Shown: positions 23,637-35,689, numbered from the stretch's first letter. The stretch: DNA of 64,000 bases from Ascarosepion bandense (GCA_037127315.1 JBBBDQ010000914.1:506501-570500), one strand, 5' to 3'. Program-made: numbers and translations. Notes: generated by a model from the letters alone, not told the origin.

Positions 23637-24019
23637 AATTAGAAGTGAAACAAATGATAAAGAAAGACAATTTATTCAAAAAAAGAAATAATATTCTTCA
23701 CCGCAAGAAACTGACGAAAAAGATATTGATGCCTAATCTAAAGAAAGCAGATTTCAATGACATATAAATGAGAAAATAGTGTAGAAAGCACGCCCACAAT
23801 GTTTAGACAAATCAATTTCTTACTTCATGTAAGAAATGGTCGCAACCGAAAGACGAAATGGTTAAGGTGCACAACGAATGAACCAGGGCTGACAGGAATT
23901 CGAAATAAATCAAGAGAATGTAAGAAACTAGTAATAAAATTGATGATTATAAAGAACCGGGCAACGATTGAAATCATAGCCTTGTGCTAAACGGATTGTT
24001 TTTACAATGTTCTTCTCCA
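23637..24019. other. No recognised gene
   Basis: A-rich. The frame at 23799-23990 has no domain. Confidence 0.35.
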
Positions 24020-24305
24020 AGTTAGTTAAGTGCCATACGTAATACATAATAAGAAACATGACTGACTGGGCAGAACATTATCCTGCAGTAGGTTGCCATT
24101 ACTTTCTGCTGTAGACTTGTTTCTAGCCAAGATTATAGAACCCAAACTGCCGTGCTATTTAACCCATACCTGGAAGAAGTGACTGATTAATACTTTTCCC
24201 AAGAGTATTTGCGCGTAAGTGAATGCAAGGAATTCAACTGGAATTCGAACTTGGCTCCCCGATTTCTCGTTCCGAGCCGATATACACTGCACTTAAACAC
24301 ACATC
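24020..24305 (-). mobile_element. tRNA-derived SINE, family S2, copy 1
   Basis: On the minus strand the head reads AGTGCAGTGTATATCGGCTCGG (A-box region) and CCAAGTTCGAATTCCAG (B box). The body is TTGAATTCCTTGCATTCACTTAC, AATACTCTTGGGAAAAG, GGGTTCTATAATCTTGGCTAG, TGCAGGATAATGTTCTGCCCA and GTCAGTCATGTTTC, ending near GGCACTTAACTA. Four copies of about 300 bp lie in this window (also 32667, 50435 and 56456). No poly(A) tail is seen at any of them. Confidence 0.8.
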
Positions 24306-25185
24306 CAAGTACTTTACCGAAAGTGAAGGAATACTGAATGAGGTTGTTTTGTGGATGAAACAGAGTGCAAATTAGGAAAATATGCAATATTGATAAGGTT
24401 TAACCCTAGACTTGAAGCGGTTCAACATCGTTGGAATCTGCGAAACGACTTCTCTCAGGTGTGCTTCTCAAAAATTGGTTTATGGGAATATTTTTTATAA
24501 AATAAACTTTTTTGTAGCAATAGCATACACCTGATATGAGGATGATTTAATCTCGTGTAAATGGCATTGAAGTATTTGAAATGGTGGAATTAAAGAATGT
24601 AGATATTGAGAAATTTGTCATTGAAATATCAATAGAGTAGCCACGGGCTAGCAACATAACATATTTTGGAAAATGGGTAATAACGGGTGAAATAATTATT
24701 CACCCATAAACCTGTGTTGAGGCTTTTAAAAAAGATCAAGGCTTGAAAGAGAGAATAAGTCATCTCCCGCCGAGATATTGTAACAATACTTCCTTATTTC
24801 GTCTAATCTAACCTGTAGAGTCAGCTAATTATTGAACTAGTTTAAGGAGCCGAGCATTTTCGTAGCAGCTTTAACAACTCGGCTGAACATGTCCTGATAG
24901 ACGTCTAAAGCCAATAGCCTCTTTGAGTGTACGTATTCATCGTAAATGAAGAGAATTCAGGGAGTGCCCTCTCACAAAGAAGAATTACTAACTTGATTTA
25001 TGTAGTATTTCAAGTTACTAGCTAGGTTTTCTTATGAATCTGAAGAGTTATCAGCTGCTAGGTTCTTGTCATCTGGATTTTTGGTCGTACAATCATTAAA
25101 TGACGTTTCCTCTACTGACAATTATTTTAATCAAATTGTTAATAGATCTTAGGAAAAGGGTAAGACCGGAAAGAAAACTTTGGCA

Positions 25186-25188
<3 letters not shown>
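24306..25188. other. Mostly unassigned; a short LINE-B endonuclease scrap
   Basis: At about 24408-24450 the plus frame reads KRFNIVGICETT, matching SNIKFLGICETRW of the LINE-B endonuclease at 52.4 kb. Nothing else is recognised. Confidence 0.35.

Positions 25189-25233
<45 letters not shown>
25189..25233. repeat. (TA)n microsatellite
   Basis: About 22 TA units. Confidence 0.95.
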
Positions 25234-25235
<2 letters not shown>

Positions 25236-25348
25236 TGGCGTAAATAGAAAGCAATCGCTCACAAAGGTATAATATAATGAAATTTACACCAGGTTAGCCA
25301 GGTATCACCCGTCAGGTATCTGTAGACACATAGTTAAAAAGCCAAAAC

Positions 25349-26060
25349 AAATTGGAGTTGATAGACTGAACTATCGCCCGGTTCACACTCTACCCTCGTC
25401 TATTGAACAGGTGTAGAGGCTCATCCCTTGTTCCCTGTTTAGGATGTGGTTTCCAGTTTTCTCTTTTCCAATCTTTTCACTTTCCTTTTCTTTTTTCTTT
25501 TTTTTTCAATTGGAGTAGATAGACTGAACTCCACCCTCGTCTATTGAACAGGTGTAGAGGCTCATTCCTTGTTCTCTGTTTAGGATGTAGTTTCCGGTTT
25601 TCTCTTTTCCAATCTTTTCACTTTCCTTTTCTTTTTTTCTTTTTTTTTCAATTGGAGTAGATAGACTGAACTCCACCCTCGTCTATTGAACAGGTGTAGA
25701 GGCTCATTCCTTGTTCTCTGTTTAGGATGTGGTTTCCGGTTTTCTCTTTTCCAAACTTTTCACTTTCCTTTTCTTTTTTCTTTTTTTTTTTCAATTGGAG
25801 GAGATAGACTGAAATATCGCCCGGTTCACACTCCACCCACGTCTATTGAACAGGTGTAGAGGCTCATCCCTTGTTTCCTGTTTAGGATGTGGTTTCCGGT
25901 TTTCACTTTTCCAATCTTTTCACTTTCCTTTTCTTTTTTCTTTTTTTTTCCAATTGGAGTAGATAGACTGAACTATCGCCCGGTTCACACTCCACCCACG
26001 TCTATTGAACATCCCTTGTTCCCTGTTTAGGACGTGGTTTCCGGCTTTCTCTTTTCCAAT
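25349..26060 (+). repeat. Tandem array of about 142/158-bp units joined to a LINE-A 3' end
   Basis: Five units start CAATTGGAG (25349, 25507, 25649, 25792, 25951). Each contains GATAGACTGAA, TCTATTGAACAGGTGTAGAGG, TTTAGGATGTGGTTTCC and a CTTTTCTTTTTT tract. Units 1, 4 and 5 carry an extra 16-17 bp (ATCGCCCGGTTCACAC) that units 2 and 3 lack, giving two length classes. The last unit loses GGTGTAGAGGCTC and runs into the LINE-A terminus. Units are very similar, so the array is younger than most repeats here. Confidence 0.9.
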
Positions 26061-26141
26061 CTATTCACTCTTACGTAGCCCCCTTCACACCAGTGGCCGT
26101 ACCGCCTTGCTTGGGGTGATGTGATTAAAGAAAAAAAAAAC
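26061..26141 (+). mobile_element. LINE-A 3' terminus
   Basis: TTACGTAGCCCCCTTCACACC, AGTGGCCGTACCGCC, then CTTGCTTGGGGTGATGTGATTAAAG and an A tract. This equals the end of the other LINE-A copies (for example 49400-49483). The upstream tandem array thus occupies the position of the 3' UTR; no ORF2 is attached. Confidence 0.85.
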
Positions 26142-27614
26142 TTTAAATATACATGAACACCGGACGAAGAAAGATATGTAATAATAGAAGGATAGTAGAA
26201 GGCAGAAACGTAACTCGATTTTTACTCCTGAGAAGAAGAAGAAAAAAAGAGAAAAATTATTGCAAAAATTTTATCCGGTTTCGTAAATTACCAAAACATA
26301 TTTTTTAATATGCTTACGCTTAGCCATAATCTCGTCTTTTCATTTAATAAGACGCTTCTGTTTTTTCAAATACGTTTTAATTTCCACAGGCAGTTTACAC
26401 TTTTGTTATCACTCATGTGACTCTCAATCTGAAGGAAGGAGTATGATTGTAATATCTTTTCTAAAACGATCATTCAGTGCAACCAATAAATACTCTCATT
26501 ATTGACCTCAACAGTATAGATAACGCTCCCAGTACAACATTCAACATTCAACATACAAAGAACAATTAATCTTATTCCTGCAGTTGCATTTCCTTTTATT
26601 AATTCTATCACCTCCTTCCAGTGCTAATATTTTGGCGCTATTTGACTTAATTATTCTTTGCAAACTGTTAGTGCAATTATAAATCAATTTGACTGTTTCT
26701 ATTAAATACCTTTGTTAATGCAGAATTTTCAGTAAAATGCATAACCGATATCTAGAAGAATAAGGTACCAATTTTGACTTTCAACTGCAAGTTGAATGGA
26801 AGCGTTGAAACAGATCATGTTTTTACATCTGTGTCTACTTTTAAGTCGTGTAGGAGGAGCAAAGACCATGATTGCAATTACAAACAGGTTAATTATGAAA
26901 AAACAGTGAAAGAAGAGGGGCAGAACACAAGCTTGGCAATAGTTGTTGTAGGCTGTGAACAGGAAGAATAGTTGACCATTATGACGTATAAGAAAAGCGG
27001 CGTCTTATTAAATAATGGGACGAGGTTATGGGTAAGTGTAGGCAACTTAAGTAAGATCTCTTGGGTATTTATGAAGCAGAATGAACTCTTTGCAATTTTT
27101 CCTCTTTTTCTTCTTCTCTGGAGTAAGAACCAAGTTACGTTTCAGCCTCTTACTACCCTCTTATTTCTACCGGCCATTCTTCTTCTGGTGCTCGTGTATA
27201 TTTGGAGTTGTATTTTTGTTGTTTTTTCCTTGTTCCTGAAGATACCTAATGGCTGAAGCCCCGATAGCCATTAAAACCTTATTTGCTAAACACCCACACA
27301 CCCACACTCATACATGCATGCACACGAACATCTACCTTGTTTGGGATTCTTTTATCTCCTCTATGATGTTTGTCTTCTCGTAATTCGTATAATTAAACAG
27401 TACATTTATATATTCACTTAAATAGAAGTATCCATTAAGATAATTTTTTAATTTAAGATAAATTTAAATAAATATGTGGGTCAATATCAGTTCGTTACTT
27501 TCTGTAAGATTTCGTAATATTGTCTTGTTTACGATTGTTGACATTATGATACAAACCGGAACAGATATGAATATATTATTTCCAGCATAATTCGACTTTC
27601 TTAACTATGTAAAT
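26142..27614. other. No recognised gene
   Basis: The adjacent frames 26774-26971 and 26972-27256 (+) have no domain that I recognise. The second is hydrophobic (a leucine-rich stretch near 27110-27235 that could span a membrane) but short and isolated. Confidence 0.35.
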
Positions 27615-27775
27615 TTTCTGTGGTCGATTGGTAAGACGTCAGACCTATTGACGGCATCTTCTATTTGTATAGAAACCGCAAATTTGAATACTACCGGAAG
27701 ATAGATATTTTCCTAACAAAACCTCTCGAGTATTCAGGCCGGTACTTATATATGTACTGTTTTATTATAGAAAAA
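27615..27775 (+). mobile_element. tRNA-derived SINE, family S3, copy 2
   Basis: A-box-like TGTGGTCGATTGGTAAGAC (about 27620), B-box-like GCAAATTTGAATACTACC (about 27688), then the shared tail TTCAGGCCGGTACTTATATATGTACTGTTTTATTA. The same tail follows the B box at 23255-23380. Confidence 0.6.
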
Positions 27776-27827
27776 CTTAAATACAAAGATATATTAAAAA
27801 TGATGGTCAGACAAATAAATATGATTA

Positions 27828-27960
27828 TTTTCTAAGCGTAGCTCAGATGTGGTACTAGGACGAAAGTAAGGGATACCCAGTGAGGATCTAGCTCACTACT
27901 CAGTTGTACTGATTCTAGCGAGACAAGCTTGCTAACCATTACACCACCTCGATGTGCCTC
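27828..27960 (-). mobile_element. tRNA-derived short SINE, family S1, copy 2
   Basis: Aligns along its length with 150-273: on the minus strand GAGGTGGTGTAATGGTTAGC, TGTCTCGCTAGAATC, a decayed B box (GTGAGCTAGATCCTCAC), and body up to GCTACGCTTAGAAAAT. It lies 50 bp after S3 copy 2 and in the opposite orientation. Confidence 0.65.
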
Positions 27961-28718
27961 AAATAAAATATGTTGTTTAACACCATTTCGTAAGATTTCG
28001 TAATACCAAATCCAATATGTGTACTATCATTACAAGCGGTTTTATATAAGCCAAAGGCATTTGTGGTAGGATGTTTGTATGATCTTTAATATCCATTCAT
28101 CGTTTACATTACATGAGAAAATCATTACAGGTACGATTTCATTCGTAGATATTACTGCGAATGAAGACCCTATAGGGAGACAACTTTTTGATTTTTTCAT
28201 ATTCTTTATCCCTATTCTATTTTATATTATTTTTATTATTGGTCTTCTATTTTACATGAATTTTTATAACATTGTATTATGTAGAAATGTCGTATATAAA
28301 TAGCGTATTTACTACATTGCAATTAACTGTTCACACATGGTCAAGGACAGAGTTTTTTCAAATGAGGTTTTAAAATTATTTGCAGCAAAATTTCGTAGAA
28401 ATGAAATGTTTAGCAATTGTGTAAGTAAGCTAATTCGCCTCGATCCACAATTGCCACCAAAAGTTTTAACAATGAGAACAGAATGCTGTGTTTAGCAGAA
28501 AGGGATTTTGGTTAAATGAAGCAAATCATTTGTGATGCTATTTGTAGAGAAATTCTATTCACTAATCAGCAGTGAAGGTTAATAAATAAACAAAAATTGT
28601 CGCAAGAAAAACAAAGAGCTACAAAGAATAAATCCTACAACTGGAACGCTCGTGCATTTCGAAGTCAGCATAACTCTGCTCAGTTAAGTGACAAATTATC
28701 CCCCATTATATATATATA

Positions 28719-28721
<3 letters not shown>
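27961..28721. other. No recognised gene
   Basis: The frame at 28079-28303 (+) is strongly hydrophobic over its second half but AT-driven and isolated; not supported as a gene. Confidence 0.35.

Positions 28722-28776
<55 letters not shown>
28722..28776. repeat. (AG)n microsatellite
   Basis: About 27 AG units. Confidence 0.95.
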
Positions 28777-28780
<4 letters not shown>

Positions 28781-29615
28781 TAAAATAAATAATAATACTT
28801 GTAATTAGGGTTCTTTAATTCCACTAGTTATTTAGTTCTATGTCTATAGGTAAACATTATTTATGTAATACAGTTACCTATATTGTTTAGTATCATAAAT
28901 TTTATCGAAGAGGAAACGATTTCCTATTCTCGTTTACCATTGTATGCTATAGTTTTCGTTATCACTTCTTACTCTATTACTTTCTTTTGCAAATATCAAT
29001 TTAAGAGAGGGCTGTGTTTGTTCTTAGAGGTTTCATTATTCAGTTTTAATTTATGGCTTATGAAAGTTTTTATACTTTTTTCTGCCAAAGCAAAATTGTA
29101 TACAATACTGCTAGTTAAATGTTAACCACATAAATAATTTATTTCTTCTTCGGTAGTTTTCTATATTTTATAAATTACTTCTTGTTTTTTTTTAGTTTAG
29201 GGCATTATGTTTATCACTGTTGGGTGTATCAAACAAAGTTCTATTAATTAGGCAACAACAGCCTACTTTCGTTTCTCTTAAATAGCTTCCCTAATAGTAA
29301 TGAACTTCTGAAAATGTTTAGAGAGATTTTCTGTCGTGGATCTTACGGTGTGTGGTGAAATAGAACCTGATGCTTCATGATTTTTTTTTATTCCTTAAGT
29401 AACATATTTACTCAATGATTACTTCTTCCATACATCACATACATGCACACCAAGCAATTTATATATTCAACACGGACATTACATACGTGCATACCAAACA
29501 ATCTGTATATTCAACACGGACATCATATACATGCACGCAAAACAATCTATACATTCAGTTAATGACTTGACTGTCATTTTTAACGAGACCTGCATAAAAG
29601 AGGGAATGCTAACTG

Positions 29616-29616
<1 letters not shown>
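28777..29616. other. No recognised gene
   Basis: A short imperfect duplication (ATTCAACACGGACAT twice, 29463 and 29508, with AACAATCTATA-type flanks) is the only structure noted. Confidence 0.4.
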
Positions 29617-29697
<81 letters not shown>

Positions 29698-29837
29698 GAT
29701 ATCGGCCCAAGCAAGGCATTTTACAAACACTGTTATGCAGAGGGTTACATAGGAGGAAAGTTATGACCAAGAGTGACAGGTTATAGGGGTGTCAGGAAGT
29801 GGGTAAGAGATTCATTAGATTACTGATACTGATGAGA

Positions 29838-29878
<41 letters not shown>
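29617..29878. repeat. (CA)n-(TA)n and (TA)n microsatellites
   Basis: CA at 29617-29646 passing into TA to 29695, and a second TA array at 29839-29878. The overlapping frames are low-complexity shadows. Confidence 0.95.
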
Positions 29879-29880
<2 letters not shown>

Positions 29881-31341
29881 GTGCAAATGAGAAATTGTCT
29901 TCGAAATTTAGCAACAATCAAAAAACACTCTTGTATATAACACGATATAAACAAAAAACAACCTTTATTGCAACTTTTACTGTAAGTTACATGGTTTATG
30001 TACGTTGTATATCAATTTCGACACGTATATACTGCTTCGACGAAAACAATACTGAACCGAACTGCCTGAAGAAAAAAGCTGCTCCTGAAAATATCTTCTA
30101 CTCTGTCGACTAAAATAATGTGAAACCCATGATGACTTCGTTTTTCTCTTATATATGTCGATGCAGAAAAACGACGAAACATAACCTTCGTAGTAATTCG
30201 ACGAGAATCTGCTCGAACTGAATGTTAGTTTTCTTTCCACATAAAATAACGAAACAAACTGAACCCAAGATGAATCAAACTGATCTGCTTTTTCACAACT
30301 GATAAAATCGAGAGACATCAACTCGTGTATATAATTAACAATATGCAATTATATTTTATTCGATTTACTACTGTTCTATTGAACAAAGCACTGACTTGAC
30401 CGTGAAGTGAAAGGTTTGGTCGGGGCACACACGCATACAGGGCCTCCATCCAGCCAGACTGACTGCTGTTTGCAGTTCAACTTCAAACTGTCAATTAAGT
30501 AGTTACCTTATGACCACTTCTTTGACCCCCGCTGATCAAAACAAAATCTCCCAGCCACCTTCGTCACCAAGTGCAAAATACACTTCTTGACAAAATTTCA
30601 CACCGACAAATATATTATACAACATAGATTATCAATGCACATAATCCAATCTTCTCAAGCAATACAGCAAGATATTAATGATTCTTAAATAATATTTTTA
30701 CAGTCAAACATGGTTATATTCAAATAGTGTTATTCTTATGATTTCGGTAAAATTATTGTTGCTTAACTGAAGACTATTTAAAATTTGTCACTGAAATACT
30801 GATCGTTTTTATCTCATTTTATTAGATCTGTACAAAAATTATTTCAATTCTATCAATACTACCTTCCAGATGCACAGGCCCATAAAATGTATCGATCGCG
30901 AGCAAATAACGACAAAAATTTGATTTAATTACAAATAGAAAATTAAGATCTTTGATAAAATAAAAAAATGTCCCTGAAATTGGAGGCGTCAATTTGATGC
31001 TCGTGAATTTTTATAAGAAAAGTTTCAGGTGATAAGAAAGTTTATTTGCATGTTAATTGGATTTGCGTCGAATGTCACTTATATCTTTTGATCTCTGCAG
31101 CGAATTTACTCGCAGAGGTTCATTAATCTGCAAAGCGAATGATTAACAGTTGATGCATAGAAATTTCCTTCTCTGCAAATTAAAAAACCATCAAAGATTT
31201 TACTTACACTGAGTATACATAATAATGAAACATGTTATTCCGCGTTTTTATTTTTATTTCTTTGAGAGAATATAAACAAAAGGTTGGTAAGACAATAATA
31301 TATAAATATTTTTCTATACTTCTGAGATTAAGTACTTTTTA
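29879..31341. other. Unassigned region with mixed base composition
   Basis: Frames at 29799-30113 (+) and 29977-30348 (-) have no recognisable domain. A GC-richer block at 30400-30560 (GGTCGGGGCACACACGC, CCAGCCAGACTGACTGC) stands out but matches nothing else here. It could be part of an unknown LTR or SINE. Confidence 0.35.
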
Positions 31342-31425
31342 CATTATTCGGATTGTTGTTCTTATCTTTATTGCCATGTTTACGACGTTTCGGCCTTGAT
31401 AAGCTCCGGCGTTCTACCATTTATT
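31342..31425 (-). mobile_element. S4 SINE tail, left arm of an inverted pair
   Basis: Minus strand: AGAACGCCGGAGCTTATCAAG, GCCGAAACGTCGTAAACATG, CAATAAAGATAAGAACAAC. The 5' half of the ribozyme-like core (CTGAAGA) is lost. A 29-bp segment (31367-31395) is perfectly complementary to 31526-31554 in the right arm. Confidence 0.65.
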
Positions 31426-31467
31426 TCGAACACTCGTGTATATAAAGAAGAATGTATAACCCAGTGA

Positions 31468-31575
31468 TGGAAATTAATGGTTTGATTTAAAATTCCTAGT
31501 ACCTGAAGAAGCCGGAGCGTACATCGGCCGAAACGTCGTAAACATGGCAATAAAAATAATGCCAACATATGCATA
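31468..31575 (+). mobile_element. S4 SINE tail, right arm, best-preserved core
   Basis: AATTCCTAGTACCTGAAGAAG runs into GCCG (31511-31514) pairing with CGGC (31525-31528), then GAAACGTCGTAAACATGG and AATAAAAATAATG. CTGAAGA is at 31503-31509 and GAAAC at 31530-31534. The tRNA head is absent. Confidence 0.7.
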
Positions 31576-32142
31576 TAATATATAAATAAATGTAGTTTCT
31601 CGGGCCGAATATAAAGTTTTTACAAAGAATAATTTCAACTTTTGTAAATTTGGTCAGATTAAGTGACGTCATACGAGCCAAGAAATTGTCTTAATAGCTG
31701 TTTATATAACCAATATCACAAGAGGTTAATTATTATTCTTTTTCCAGCATTCTGGTGTGCATCTTATTGGTATCTAGGAGTTAAAATAAAATAAATACTG
31801 GAGAAAAATTAATAGGAACCTTTGTAACATTTATGAAACTCTAATATGTAAAGTGTGAATGTTAATTATTAGTAAGACTCTCTTTTGTCGTAGCTGAAAA
31901 GCAATTAATATAATATGGAGTGGATGTAAGATGAAAATATTTTAGGAACTTCCCAAAAGTTGGTTAAATATGCTAAAATTGAGATTAAGACCAAAAACTA
32001 GAACATTTTTAAAAACGAACAACGAAACTATTCCAAAATTTGGATAAGGCCTAAAGTGGACTTAGATAGTGGCAATAGGTGAGAACATTTGCGAGGTCAT
32101 TCTAGCATATCCAACTATATCCAATATATAAAAGACTTCACA
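31576..32142. other. No recognised gene
   Basis: Unassigned AT-rich sequence. Confidence 0.35.
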
Positions 32143-32432
32143 TTGTTCGGACTGTTCTCATCTTTGTTACTATATTCTCAACTTTTCAGCCATTGTACGC
32201 TCAGGCCTAGCAAGTGATTAGAAATTCGACCCGAACCATTAATTTCGTCCATGGGAGTAGAGTGTTCTAGTTCCAGCTGCCATGATAGTTCCGGATATAT
32301 AAGTATCAATTACTTTCCTTTAGCAACTTATCACTCCAAGTTATTTTTTTTATTAAAACACTCTTGTAGCTAGGTATTGAACATACAACTGTTTGTGGTA
32401 ATCATAGGATTCAACCAAGATGCGCGGCAGAT
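32143..32432 (-). mobile_element. S4 SINE, near full length
   Basis: Minus strand from about 32425: a decayed head (TTGAATCCTATGATTACC), B box TGTTCAATACCTAGC (about 32385-32371), body with an AATAAC...GATAAG stretch and TCCGGAACTATCATG, then GGTTCGGGTCGAATTTC, CACTTGCTAGGCC, GAGCGTACAATGGC, TGAAAAGTTGAGAATAT and the end GAACAGTCCGAACAATG. It is inverted relative to the following plus-strand tail. Confidence 0.65.
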
Positions 32433-32457
32433 GGAACTAAAACAATCTAAAATAATG

Positions 32458-32590
32458 TGTTTGGTTTGAAATTCCAATCACCTGGAAAGGACTAGAGCAT
32501 AGAACGGTCGAAACGTTGTGAATATGGTAAAAAAAGATGAGAACAACTGTTCATTTAAACAGTGTAAATAATTGAAATACTTAATATCAG
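32458..32590 (+). mobile_element. S4 SINE tail, inverted partner
   Basis: TTTGGTTTGAAATTCCAATC, ACCTGGAAAGGAC, loop TAGAGCATAGAAC, GGTCGAAACGTTGTGAATATGG, AAAAAGATGAGAACAACTG. The stem GGAC/GGTC is retained with a G-U pair, while the first core box is CTGGAAA instead of CTGAAGA. Confidence 0.65.
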
Positions 32591-32649
32591 AAAGTATTTA
32601 TTTATTTACATTATTTACATTGTGTGGGCAGTTAATATCAGAAAGGATG

Positions 32650-32974
32650 TGCGTTGTGGTGCAGGATCTGCGTTGTGGTGCACTGAATATCGACTCGGAA
32701 CGAAAAATCGGGGCGCCGGTTTCGAATTCCAGTTGAATTTCTTGCATTCACTTACGCACAGATACTCTTACTAAAAAGTATTAATTCATATCTCCCCTCC
32801 AGTTATGGGTTAACTAACAGAACAAACTGGGTTCTATAGCTTTGGCTAGCAACCAGTCTACCGCAGAATGCAATGGCAACTTACAGTGGGATAATCTTCT
32901 GCCCAGTCAGTCATGTCTCTTTCGAGACATGATCACCCAAACCGTGTATCACGCAGGCACTTAACAAACTAACT
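32650..32974 (+). mobile_element. tRNA-derived SINE, family S2, copy 2
   Basis: Head GTTGTGGTGCACTGAATATCG and B box GGTTTCGAATTCCAGTTG, then the S2 body to CACGCAGGCACTTAAC. The first 13 bp (GCGTTGTGGTGCA) are duplicated just upstream (32650 and 32669). Near the 3' end CATGTCTCTTTCGAGACATG forms a perfect 8-bp hairpin. Confidence 0.85.
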
Positions 32975-34089
32975 ACTATCAAAAATATAGACTGAGACAA
33001 ATAAAATTCTTTTTTCAACCTAGGTACATCCAATACTGTGATGTACAGAACTTCTTTTTTGATAAATTTTCCCAGATTTTGTCGAGATTTCAGTTCACCA
33101 GTTTTCTTTTTCGCAAATTTTCATTTCTTTCTCTTTATAATTGTTGTCTTTTAATGGCTTCATTTTTCTGATTCCAATGCAACTTTAATTTTGTCTATAT
33201 ATCTAGTTTCTTTTCTGCACTTCATCCGCTAAGAATTTTAGCACTCAAATCCAAAACTTTATTTAAAACCATCCCAGGAGATATTATCTTTAAATGGCAT
33301 TTGCCTCTGATGAACAGACAATAATTACTTTCTCCCACAAGATTATGCAAAAAGTATTGTGAGCAGGAACATACGCATTCATTTCTTTCAAAGACGCCAA
33401 ACTTAAACTTGATATTGAAAACTTTTCCACAGAACAAGCATCTGAAATGAAGTAAATATTCCCAAGACATTTCTTCCTGAATCAATGCTAGTCTGCTTTT
33501 TAATCTATCTTGAAGAAAACTTTCATGACGTGTCATCAGATGAACATTTGATTCAAAACAAACAACAGGTCGGAATCTGATAAGTTTAACTAGTTCAATT
33601 ATTGTTAGGTTTCCATACAGCCATTTCAAGAAAATCGGTATAGTGTTTTACTTTGTATTAGGGGGCAACTTAGATGAATAAACGATGTTTTACGTGTGTT
33701 CCATGCAAGACAAGTGTGGAAAAGATTGTTTTTTAAATTTCCATTACAAGAAAACCTCTCTTAAGAATGACGATTCGGTTGGTTATATTAGAATGTTTCA
33801 TAAGTTAGTCATTGATGTCTTACAAGTGACAGAGAACTGTAAGCGTAAACTAGCAGGCGTTGTAACTATATTTATCCTAAGATAATTATGTGTTCAATTT
33901 TGGTAAAATAAATTCTTCAGTATGAGTTATTATGATCCTGCGATTCGCATAAAATACTACTTGCTATTAGAAATAAGATGGTAAGCTACAAGGCTAGAAT
34001 TATGGAGCACCAAATAAAGATGAAACTCATTTTTTTAGTTTTGGTCCGTATGTGAATAATTTGTTAATCGATAGACTAATATAAGTCCA
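32975..34089. other. Unassigned; one 135-codon frame of unknown nature
   Basis: The frame at 33222-33629 (-) encodes a cysteine-containing peptide (FRCLFCGKVFNIKF; ECVCSCSQYF). The CxxC pairs are loosely zinc-ribbon-like but no full motif is present. A shorter frame lies at 33685-33885 (+). There are no splice or promoter signals that I can defend. Confidence 0.3.
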
Positions 34090-34099
34090 CCCTCAGCTC

Positions 34100-34680
34100 T
34101 ACAGCCATTGCTGGTAGACGAAGTGAATGATAACACTGAATTTCAAACAGGAGAGAATGCTACCAGAAGCTATTCCACTATTTTTATCAGAAATGCAATA
34201 TTTCGTTGATGACAGTGAAAGTAGTATTGGTGATATCTGTTCTCCTATATGGCAGAGAATTTTTTTATATATGAAGGAGGAACTCGAAGAAACAGAAATG
34301 TTGTTCTATAGAAGGATGCTGAGGATACCATGGACCGGGCATGTAAGCAACGACGAGTGTATGAAGAAAATGCAAACGGAAAAATATATTTGGCATCAAG
34401 AGGAGCGAGCTGAGGTCTTTGGGGTCAACTACTGAGGAAAAAGGTCTTCCAGAAACTAATACTCATAGGCTGAATATATGAAAAGGGAGACAAGAAAAAA
34501 CAGCGGAAGACCTACTAGATAGGCTTGAGCTAAATAGATGGCAGAGTGAGGTTAGGGAGATATGCCTAGAGGAAAGATATTAAGAGCGACAAGGGATAGA
34601 GTCAAGTGGAAATCCATGATCGCCTACTTATTGAAAGGACACGCCATTTAAAGTAAATGTCAGTTCCCTAATGAAATGTC
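34100..34680 (+). mobile_element. LINE-B (RTE-like), 3' fragment
   Basis: Plus strand, mainly 34127-34435: EELEETEMLFYRRMLRIPWT (34278-34337) followed by GHVSNDECMKKMQ is the C-terminal signature shared with the 53-kb copy (EMWFYGRMMRI-WIEHVSNDE). Further downstream, GGAAGACCTACTAGATAGGC and TGGAAATCCATGATCGCC match the ends of the other copies. No RT core is present. The frame stops at 34433. Confidence 0.85.
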
Positions 34681-35689
34681 GAAAGAGATGGCCCCATATA
34701 TGAGGAAATCATCAATTCTTCATTCAAATTCAAGTTTTAAAAATGCTATAAGCATCTTCGATTCTATTCCTCGCCACTCAATAATGATGTGTAACAAAAT
34801 CCACCTTGAATTAAAATTCATCAGGAAAATTTAATTTTTATAAGTTTCTGCTATTTTTCAGCAATTCCATTTTGTTTGAATTTTAAATACTGGTCTTTTG
34901 AAATATGTATTAATTGGCAAATCGTCATCTTTTCGTCTACGATCACAATCTGTTCTTTAGAAAATATTTAAGGCCAATTAAATAGTTCTTTAACAAAAAA
35001 AAAGAATGAAGGAGAAACGAATGGCTCTGGAATTCTGAATATCTTTAAGCAGTTATATTATGCTGCTGCGTTATTTTCATTTATTTTATAATCCATTTAG
35101 AGAATTACACATTGAAAAATAAGCTAGGAATATTACGGAATTAACAAACATACTGGAGATATCTTAAGTAGTTACACAAACTTTCACATAAAAATATATC
35201 AAATCTCTTCATCCAGACGCATTGAGATTTATGTTTAAAATTACCGTCAACTGTAGGTTATGAAAAATATGTGTAACTTGTATAAAACGTAAAATAAGAA
35301 ATTTACTCGAGCATAGCAAGTATATAATGATATTGTATCCAAAATAAAATTGATACTGATAATTTGATGAAGAGTATGTAGACAAAACATAACATCTTTT
35401 AAAACAACTCAACTCGAATATAAATCGTAAACTCTACATGTTGAAGAATATTTGTAACATAATTCAAACATGACAGCTGAAATTCTTTTGACACATATTT
35501 ATTTCTCACAGGGCATATTTTTTAAATAATTGGCTTCGAAATATCATAGGTTCGAGAGTAATTTCAATGCGTAATTTGTATGGTTTAGAGTCGAAGATAT
35601 ATGTTTTATAGAAATTGGAAGTACTTTATTTTCTTCTTATTAACTAATAAGTTTCTAGGTTTTCTTTAACATATTGGTTGTTTTCTTTT
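34681..35689. other. No recognised gene
   Basis: AT-rich; nothing recognised. Confidence 0.35.

Noticed and set aside
25349..26060. CRISPR-like array
   Set aside because: Units are contiguous without unique spacers, and the DNA is animal.
33505..33548. Minus-strand CTGATGACACGTCATGAAAG
   Set aside because: The palindrome overlaps the would-be core box, so the required helices cannot form together; GAAAG is followed by no stem III.
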